The translations under genes and the position numbers were made by a program. The notes beneath the pieces were generated by a model that was not told the DNA's origin, made no database searches, and was given only the letters and a program-made list of their open reading frames with translations. A DNA stretch of 22,025 nucleotides from Schlegelella_A sp035493195 (GTDB taxonomy: Bacteria; Pseudomonadota; Gammaproteobacteria; Burkholderiales; Burkholderiaceae_C): the NCBI GenBank assembly GCA_035493195.1, contig DATJIM010000134.1, positions 1-22,025 of the forward strand, in the 5' to 3' direction. Numbering within the stretch: position 1 is the first letter of the stretch; every line of letters begins with the position of its first letter. Positions 14,507-20,309 of the stretch are shown here, one piece after another.

Positions 14507-15501
14507 GCCCGACGATCGGCGCGCACGGACGCTTCGGCGTCGTCGCGATCGGCCGCAACGAAGGCGAGCGGCTGCGCCGCTGCCTCGCTTCGGTCGTCGC
14601 CGGCGCGGCGCGCGTCGTCTACGTCGACTCGGGGTCGACCGACGGCTCGGTCGAGCTCGCGCGCGGCTTCGGCGCCGAGGTCGTCGCGCTCGACATGAGC
14701 CGGCCGTTCACCGCGGCGCGTGCGCGCAATCAGGGCTGGCGCCGCGTCCTCGAGCTCGAGCCGGCGCTCGACTACATCCAGTTCGTCGACGGCGACTGCG
14801 AGGTCATCGCCGGTTGGCTCGAGGTCGCGCGCGGCTTCCTCGACGCGCACGCCGACGTCGCCGCCGTCGCCGGGCGCAACCGCGAGCGCCACCCGGAGCG
14901 CTCGGTCTACAACCTGCTCTGCGACATCGAGTGGGGCAGCGGCGTCGCCGGGCCGACGAAGTTCTGCGGCGGCAACGCGATGATGCGCGTCGCCGCGCTT
15001 GAGCAGTCGCAGGGCTTTCGCGACGGCCTGATCGCGGGCGAGGAGCCCGAGCTCTGCGTGCGGATGCGCGCCGCGGGTTGGCGCGTCTGGCGCCTCGACG
15101 ACGAGATGACGCTGCACGACGCCGCGATGACGCACTTCAGCCAGTGGTGGAAGCGGTCGCTACGCACCGGCTTCAGCTACGCCGAGGGCGCGCAGCTGCA
15201 CGGCGCGACCCCGGAGCAGCACTGGGTGCACGAATCGCGCAGCGCGCTCGTCTGGGGGCTTGCGTTGCCGCTCGCGATCGTCGCCGCGGCGCTCGTCGCC
15301 GGCCCGTGGGCGCTCCTCGGCGTCCTGATCTATCCGCTGCAGGTCACGCGCCTCCTCGTGCGCGAGCGCGGGCCATGGCGGACGCGGCTCGCGCGCGCGA
15401 CGTTCCTCGTCCTCGGCAAGTTTCCCGAGGCGTGCGGCGTCGTCAAGTTCCTCGCCCACCGCGTCTCCGGCACGTCGGGCGCGCTGATCGAATACAAGTG
15501 A
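14503..15501 (+). CDS. Family 2 glycosyltransferase with C-terminal membrane segment
   Basis: A 332-residue GT-A protein: FGVVAIGRNEGERLRRCLAS, VVYVDSGSTDGSVELA (38-53), FVDGDCEV (94-101, the DxD motif as DGD), KFCGGNAMMRVAAL, then AGEEPELCVRMRAAGW with the catalytic Glu pair. A hydrophobic stretch at about 243-275 suggests one or two membrane helices, and the remaining tail is basic. The substrate is unknown. ATG 14503 forms ATGA with the previous gene. Its TGA shares one base with the next ATG (TGATG). It shows no marked resemblance to the adjacent GT2, so it does not look like a recent duplicate. Confidence 0.88.
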   Translation: MSPTIGAHGRFGVVAIGRNEGERLRRCLASVVAGAARVVYVDSGSTDGSVELARGFGAEVVALDMSRPFTAARARNQGWRRVLELEPALDYIQFVDGDCEVIAGWLEVARGFLDAHADVAAVAGRNRERHPERSVYNLLCDIEWGSGVAGPTKFCGGNAMMRVAALEQSQGFRDGLIAGEEPELCVRMRAAGWRVWRLDDEMTLHDAAMTHFSQWWKRSLRTGFSYAEGAQLHGATPEQHWVHESRSALVWGLALPLAIVAAALVAGPWALLGVLIYPLQVTRLLVRERGPWRTRLARATFLVLGKFPEACGVVKFLAHRVSGTSGALIEYK

Positions 15502-16736
15502 TGACCGCCGCCCCAGCCGCGCGAGTCGCGTACCTCGTCAACCACTATCCCGCGGTGAGCCACAGCTTCATCCGCCGCGAGATCCTCGCGCTCGAGCGGC
15601 TCGGCGTCGAGGTGATGCGGATCGCGCTGCGTGGCTGGGACGGCGCGCTCGCCGACCCGCAGGACATTCGCGAGCGCGAGCGGACACGCTTCGTGTTGCA
15701 GCAGGGCGGGCTCGCCCTCGTCGCCGCGATGCTCGCGAACGCGTTCGCGCGGCCGCTCGCGTTCATCGCCGCGGCGCGGCTCGCGACGCGAATGGCTACG
15801 GGCTCAGACCGCTCGCTCGTCTACCACTGGATCTACCTCGGCGAGGCGTGCGTCGTCGCGCGCTGGCTGCGCGACGCCGGCATCGGTCACGTCCACGCGC
15901 ACTTCGGCACCAACTCGGCCGAGGTCGCGATGCTCGCCGCGCTGCTCGCCCCCGCGAGCTACAGCTTCACGGTGCATGGCCCCGACGAATTCGACCGGCC
16001 TGCCGCGATCGGCCTCGCCGAGAAGATCCGCCGCGCCGCCTTCGTCGTCGGCATCAGCGCGTTCACCCGCAGCCAGCTCTATCGCTGGGTCGAGCGCGTG
16101 CACTGGGACAGGATCCACGTCGTCCACTGCGGCCTCGACCGCGCGTTTCACGACGGCAGTGCGCCGCCCGCGGCGCACAGCGCACGGCTGGTCTGCGTCG
16201 GCAGGCTCGGCGAGCAGAAGGGCCACCTGCTGCTGCTGGCGGCGATGCGGCGCGCGTTCGACCGCGGTGCGGTGTTCGACCTCGTTCTCGCCGGCGACGG
16301 CGAGCTGCGCGGCGCAATCGAGGAGCGCATCCGCGCGCTCGACCTCGCAGCGTACGTCCGGATCACCGGCTGGATCGGCAGCGCGGAGGTCCGAGCGGAG
16401 ATCGAGGCAGCGCGCGCGCTCGTGCTGCCGAGCTTCGCCGAAGGACTGCCGGTCGTGCTCATGGAAGCGATGTCACTGCGGCGTCCGGTCGTGACGACGT
16501 TCGTCGCCGGCATCCCCGAGCTCGTTCGCGACGGCGAGACCGGCTGGCTGATTCCCGCCGGCGACGCGGACGCGCTCGCGGATGCGCTCGTCGCCTGCCT
16601 CGCCGCCGACGATCACACGCTGGCGCGGATGGGCGACGCCGGGCGCGAGCGCGTCCTCGCGCGCCACGACGTCGACGTCGAGGCCGGCAAGCTCGCACGC
16701 CTCTTCGCTGCTCGACCCGGAGGCAAGGCGCCATGA
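15501..16736 (+). CDS. Family 4 glycosyltransferase, WcaL/colanic-acid-type
   Basis: A 411-residue GT-B transferase. The start VAYLVNHYPAVSHSFIRREI resembles glycosyltransferases of the colanic acid WcaL type, in which S-x-T/S-F-I-x-x-E/R is typical. HVHAHFGTNSAEVAML (130-145) and FTVHGPDEFD (156-165) are N-domain motifs; VCVGRLGEQKGH (231-242, Lys240) opens the C-domain, and SFAEGLPVVLMEAM gives E-x7-E at Glu314 and Glu322. The donor sugar is unknown. Start at ATG 15501 (TGATG junction). The end overlaps the next gene by ATGA. Confidence 0.9.
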   Translation: MTAAPAARVAYLVNHYPAVSHSFIRREILALERLGVEVMRIALRGWDGALADPQDIRERERTRFVLQQGGLALVAAMLANAFARPLAFIAAARLATRMATGSDRSLVYHWIYLGEACVVARWLRDAGIGHVHAHFGTNSAEVAMLAALLAPASYSFTVHGPDEFDRPAAIGLAEKIRRAAFVVGISAFTRSQLYRWVERVHWDRIHVVHCGLDRAFHDGSAPPAAHSARLVCVGRLGEQKGHLLLLAAMRRAFDRGAVFDLVLAGDGELRGAIEERIRALDLAAYVRITGWIGSAEVRAEIEAARALVLPSFAEGLPVVLMEAMSLRRPVVTTFVAGIPELVRDGETGWLIPAGDADALADALVACLAADDHTLARMGDAGRERVLARHDVDVEAGKLARLFAARPGGKAP

Positions 16737-17944
16737 CGGCTGCGGCGTCGCTGGCGCTCGTCGGTCAGGTGCTGACGGTGATCGCGATCGTCGCGCTCGT
16801 TCCCGCATCGGTGCTGCTCGTCGAGGTGCTCGCCGCGCTCGTGCCCGCGCGTCGCGACGACGACGCTGCAACCGCGGTGCGACCGCGGGTCGTCGTCCTC
16901 GTCCCGGCGCACGACGAAGCGAACGGGATCGCCGCGACCGTGCGCACGATCGCGGCGCAGCTCGGCGTCGACGACCGCGTCGTCGTCGTCGCCGACAACT
17001 GCAGCGACGCGACCGCCGAGATCGCAGCGGCCAACGGCGCCGAGGTCGTCGTTCGCAACGACGGCGAGCGCCGCGGCAAGGGCTACGCGCTCGACTTCGG
17101 CGTCCGCCACCTCGAGCGCTCGCCGCCCGAAGTCGTCGTCGTCGTCGACGCCGATTGCGAGCTGCACCCGGGCGGCGTCGATCGCCTCGCGCAGCAGTGC
17201 GCGCGGACCGCGCGTCCGGCGCAGGCGCTCGACCTGATGCGCGCGCCGGCCGGCGCGGGACTGAAGGCGCGAATCGCCGAGTTCGCGTGGGTCGTCAAGA
17301 ACCAGGTGCGACCGCTCGGCTGCCATCGCCTCGGCCTGCCGTGCCAGCTGATGGGAACGGGAATGGCGTTCCCGTGGCGCGTGATCAGCCAAGCACCGCT
17401 GGCGTCGGGGCACATCGTCGAGGACCTGCGGCTCGGGCTCGATCTCGCCGCCGCGGGGTGCCCGCCGATCTTCTGTCCCGGCGCGCTCGTGACGAGCTCC
17501 TTCCCGAGCGAGGCGCAGGGCGTCGCCGAGCAGCGCACGCGCTGGGAGCACGGGCACGTCGGCGTCATCCTCCGCGAGGCGCCGCGTGCGTTCTGGCGAT
17601 CGCTCGTTCGCGGCCGGCCGGCGCTCGCGGCGATGGCGCTCGACGTCTGCGTTCCGCCGCTCGCACTCTTCGTCGCGTTGCTGGTCGTCCAGGCGGCGGT
17701 CGACGTCGCGCTCGTCGCCGTAGGCGGCTCCGCGGTCGCGCTCGTGCTCGCACTCGCCGCGCTCGCGACCGTCGCCGCCGCGACCCTGCTCGCGTGGCTC
17801 GGCTTCGGCCGTCGCATCGTCTCGTTCGCCGAGCTGCTCGGCGCGCCGCTGTACGTGCTTGCCAAGCTGCCGCTCTATGCGCGGTTCCTGCGCCGCGGCA
17901 AGCGCGAGTGGGTGCGCGCACGGCGCGACCATCGTCATGACTGA
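16733..17944 (+). CDS. Membrane-anchored family 2 glycosyltransferase (cellulose-synthase-like)
   Basis: A 403-residue GT2 with one N-terminal hydrophobic helix (about 8-38), a cytoplasmic GT-A domain and two or three C-terminal hydrophobic helices near 298-375. Catalytic motifs are VVVLVPAHDEANG (53-65), VVVADNCSDAT, VVVDADCELHPGG (DAD at 139-141), HIVEDLRLG (Glu230/Asp231) and QRTRW (267-271), the QxxRW-type motif of processive GT2 enzymes. With one domain and few helices it may still be non-processive. GGAGG lies about nine bases before ATG 16733. The 3' end overlaps the acyltransferase gene by eight bases. Confidence 0.87.
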   Translation: MTAAASLALVGQVLTVIAIVALVPASVLLVEVLAALVPARRDDDAATAVRPRVVVLVPAHDEANGIAATVRTIAAQLGVDDRVVVVADNCSDATAEIAAANGAEVVVRNDGERRGKGYALDFGVRHLERSPPEVVVVVDADCELHPGGVDRLAQQCARTARPAQALDLMRAPAGAGLKARIAEFAWVVKNQVRPLGCHRLGLPCQLMGTGMAFPWRVISQAPLASGHIVEDLRLGLDLAAAGCPPIFCPGALVTSSFPSEAQGVAEQRTRWEHGHVGVILREAPRAFWRSLVRGRPALAAMALDVCVPPLALFVALLVVQAAVDVALVAVGGSAVALVLALAALATVAAATLLAWLGFGRRIVSFAELLGAPLYVLAKLPLYARFLRRGKREWVRARRDHRHD

Positions 17945-18938
17945 CGGTCGCCACCGTCTCGCGGTCCTCGACGGCTGGCGCGGGATCAGCATCCTGCTCG
18001 TCCTCGGCGCGCACCTGCTGCCGCTCAGCCCGAAGAGCTGGCGCTTCAACGAGATGGCCGGGCCGATGGGGATGGCGCTCTTCTTCACCTTGTCCGGGTT
18101 CCTGATCACGCGCTTCCTGCTCCAGCACGAAAGCATCGTCGACTTCCTGATCCGGCGCTTCTTCCGGATCGTCCCGCTGGCGTGGCTGACGCTCCTCGTC
18201 GCGCTGCCGCTCGCCGGCGCGCCCGCGCCGGCGTACCTGCCGAACTTCCTCTTCTACGCGAACCTGCCGCCGTTCCATCTCGTCGACGCGACGGCGCACT
18301 TCTGGAGCCTTTGCGTCGAAGTCCAGTTCTACGTCACGGTCGCGCTGATCGTCGCGCTGCTCGGCAAGCGCGGGCTCTACCTGCTGATCGCGATCTGCCT
18401 CGGTGTGACTGCGCACCGGATCGCCGTCGGCGCCGAGATCGAGATCGTCACCTGGAACCGCGTCGACGAGATCCTCGCCGGCGCGATCCTCGCGCTGGTC
18501 TGGTCGGACCGGCTCGGCAGCCGAGCCGCCACGCTGGTCTCGCGCGGCAACGTCTACGTGCTCGCGCTGCTGTACGCGATCTCGTGCCATCCGGCGAGCG
18601 GGTTCGCCAACTACCTGCGCCCGTACCTTGCCGCGCTCCTGGTCGGAACGACGCTGTTCAGTCCTCCCGAGCTCGTCGGCGCGGTGCTGCGCAGCCGTTT
18701 CCTGCGCTACATCGCGGCGATCTCGTTCGCGCTCTACGTCTTTCACTTCCTGCTCGTCCACACCTGGCTCGGCGAGGGCGACAAGATCGTTCGCTACCTG
18801 AAACGGCCGCTGCTCTTCGCGGCGACGTTCCTGCTCGCGCACGCGTCGACCTTCTACTACGAGCAGCGCTGGATCGACTTCGGCAAGCGGTTGTCGGCGC
18901 GGGTCCGGCCGCCGCGCGTCGGCGAGGTCTCCGACTAG
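17937..18938 (+). CDS. Acyltransferase 3 family membrane O-acyltransferase (second of three)
   Basis: A 333-residue integral-membrane acyltransferase with LDGWRGISILLVLGAHLLPL at 11-30 (Arg15, His26), MGMALFFTLSGFLITRFLL, then FLIRRFFRIVPLAWLTL and a late ISFALYVFHFLLVH helix, all standard for the family. It probably O-acylates the polysaccharide or its precursor. ATG 17937 lies eight bases upstream of the end of the glycosyltransferase frame, consistent with translational coupling. It closes the plus-strand run, and its TAG shares the CTAG at 18935-18938 with the opposing gene's stop, leaving no room for a terminator between them. Confidence 0.87.
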   Translation: MTDGRHRLAVLDGWRGISILLVLGAHLLPLSPKSWRFNEMAGPMGMALFFTLSGFLITRFLLQHESIVDFLIRRFFRIVPLAWLTLLVALPLAGAPAPAYLPNFLFYANLPPFHLVDATAHFWSLCVEVQFYVTVALIVALLGKRGLYLLIAICLGVTAHRIAVGAEIEIVTWNRVDEILAGAILALVWSDRLGSRAATLVSRGNVYVLALLYAISCHPASGFANYLRPYLAALLVGTTLFSPPELVGAVLRSRFLRYIAAISFALYVFHFLLVHTWLGEGDKIVRYLKRPLLFAATFLLAHASTFYYEQRWIDFGKRLSARVRPPRVGEVSD

Positions 18939-20074
18939 CGCCGGCTGAGCGGCGCCGAGCGTTCGTCGATCGGCGTCGACGGCGCCTTCGAGCGCCCCGC
19001 GCGCAGGCGCTTGCGCCACTCGATGAACGGAACCTCGACCGTGCGGTGCAGGAGGTACGAGACGACGAGCGTCGCGACCGCCGACAGCACGCCGAGCGCG
19101 AGCCGCGACTCGGTCACTTGCTCGACGAGGCGGATCACCGTCGTGTGGACGAGGTACATCGCGTACGACAGCACGCCGACCGTGCGCACCCACGGATGGT
19201 TGAGCGGGCGGCACGGCCACCAGTCGGGCCAGCGCACGGCGACGAGAAAGACCGGCATCAGCGCGAGCCCCTGGACCGTGTAGCGCAGCGTCTGGTCGAA
19301 CCAAGGCTGTCGCGGCAGGAAGCTCGCGACGAGGGCGAAAAGGCCGAGCGGGAACCAGAAGCGCTTCAGCCAGCGCTCGCTGCACGGCGGATCGTCGAGC
19401 ACCGGGTTGTGGACGACCGCCAGGATGCAGCCGAAGACGATCGAATCAATGCGGGTGTCGGTCGAGACGTACATCCGCTCCTTCGTGGCGTCGAAGACGA
19501 AGACGAGGACGAAGCGCCAGACGAGCGTCACGGCGCACAGCGCAACGAAGGCCGCCGCCTGCTTTCGCGCGGGCCAGCGCGCCTTCAGCATCGCGAGGTA
19601 CGCGACGGGCAGCACGAGGTAGAAGTGTTCCTCGACGGCCAGCGACCAGTAGACCCAGCTCTCGGGACTGCGGCCGAGATACCAGCCGGCCTTGACGATC
19701 GCGTAGTTCGCGAGGTGCGCGAACTGCATGAAGACGAGCGTCGGGTCGAGCGGCAGCGGCGGCCCGTACGCGCCGAGCCAGGTGAGCAGGGTCGCGACGA
19801 TCAGCACCAGGTAGAAGAGCGGCCAGATGCGGAACATCCGCCGCACGTAGAAGTCGACCAGGCCGATGTCGCCCGTGCGCTCGAACTCGATGCGCAGGAG
19901 CGTCGTGATCAGGTAGCCGCTCAGGAAGAAGAAGACGGTGACGCCGAAGAAGCCGGGCACGATCCCTTTCAGGCCCGAGTGCGCGAGGAAGACGATCGCG
20001 ATCGAGACGGCGCGCAGTCCGTCGAGCGAGGGGATCGTCGTGAGCGAGCGAGCGGATCGGTGCGGCTGAATCAT
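18935..20074 (-). CDS. Acyltransferase 3 family membrane O-acyltransferase (third of three)
   Basis: A 379-residue integral-membrane acyltransferase. IPSLDGLRAVSIAIVFLAHSG at 14-34 carries Arg21 and His32; FFGVTVFFFLSGYLITTLL and FYVRRMFRIWPLFYLVLI follow. YWSLAVEEHFYLVLPV is a strongly diagnostic OafA/YrhL-like motif, and the gene is longer than the other two. SYAMYLVHTTVIRLVE lies near the end, followed by FIEWRKRL. Start ATG 20074 begins just before the first helix; the open frame upstream to 20413 shows no family sequence and lies largely in the divergent spacer. No clear Shine-Dalgarno is visible. Its substrate may be the same polysaccharide or something else. Confidence 0.88.
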   Translation of the reverse strand: MIQPHRSARSLTTIPSLDGLRAVSIAIVFLAHSGLKGIVPGFFGVTVFFFLSGYLITTLLRIEFERTGDIGLVDFYVRRMFRIWPLFYLVLIVATLLTWLGAYGPPLPLDPTLVFMQFAHLANYAIVKAGWYLGRSPESWVYWSLAVEEHFYLVLPVAYLAMLKARWPARKQAAAFVALCAVTLVWRFVLVFVFDATKERMYVSTDTRIDSIVFGCILAVVHNPVLDDPPCSERWLKRFWFPLGLFALVASFLPRQPWFDQTLRYTVQGLALMPVFLVAVRWPDWWPCRPLNHPWVRTVGVLSYAMYLVHTTVIRLVEQVTESRLALGVLSAVATLVVSYLLHRTVEVPFIEWRKRLRAGRSKAPSTPIDERSAPLSRR

Positions 20075-20247
20075 GACGAGGGTCGCGCGCAACCCGCGCC
20101 GATCGAGGTGCGCGCGCACGCGGGCGATTCTCGGTGAGAGCACGCGCGTTCGCGCACTCGCGTGACCGACGACGTCGACGACAACCGCGAAACTTCCAAT
20201 TCGCGAGATATCGGTACTCCTGCACATCGGCGCCTGCGGTCCCGCAC

Positions 20248-20259
20248 TTACACTTGTAA
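20248..20259. promoter_or_regulatory. Palindrome TTACA-CT-TGTAA, possible operator
   Basis: Two 5-bp arms around a two-base centre make a 12-base dyad 50 bases before the secreted-protein gene. An AT-rich dyad stands out in this GC-rich background and could be a repressor or activator site, or overlap a -10 element (TACACT at 20249-20254). It is short enough to be chance. Confidence 0.3.
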
Positions 20260-20297
20260 CAGACGGCAGGAGGGCGGCATCGAGTCGCCGCGCCGGT

Positions 20298-20304
20298 GGG
20301 AGGA
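20298..20304 (+). promoter_or_regulatory. Strong ribosome binding site
   Basis: GGGAGGA lies five bases before the ATG at 20310. It is one of the best-matched sites in the window and fixes the start of the secreted-protein gene over a second in-frame ATG five codons later. Confidence 0.75.
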
Positions 20305-20309
20305 AGACG

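Larger units (their letters stand above)
20075..20309. promoter_or_regulatory. Divergent spacer with comparatively AT-rich patch
   Basis: This 235-base gene-free region lies between the third acyltransferase and the secreted formamidase-like gene. Most is GC-rich, but 20190-20262 is clearly richer in A and T and includes a short palindrome at 20248-20259. A promoter for the plus-strand gene could lie here. No convincing -35/-10 pair is identifiable by eye. Two Shine-Dalgarno-like runs follow; only the second (20298-20304) has a start codon at proper distance. Confidence 0.45.

Noticed and set aside
17125..17156. A GTC-rich stretch as a trinucleotide repeat
   Set aside because: It simply encodes the Val-rich beta strand before the DAD motif of the glycosyltransferase.
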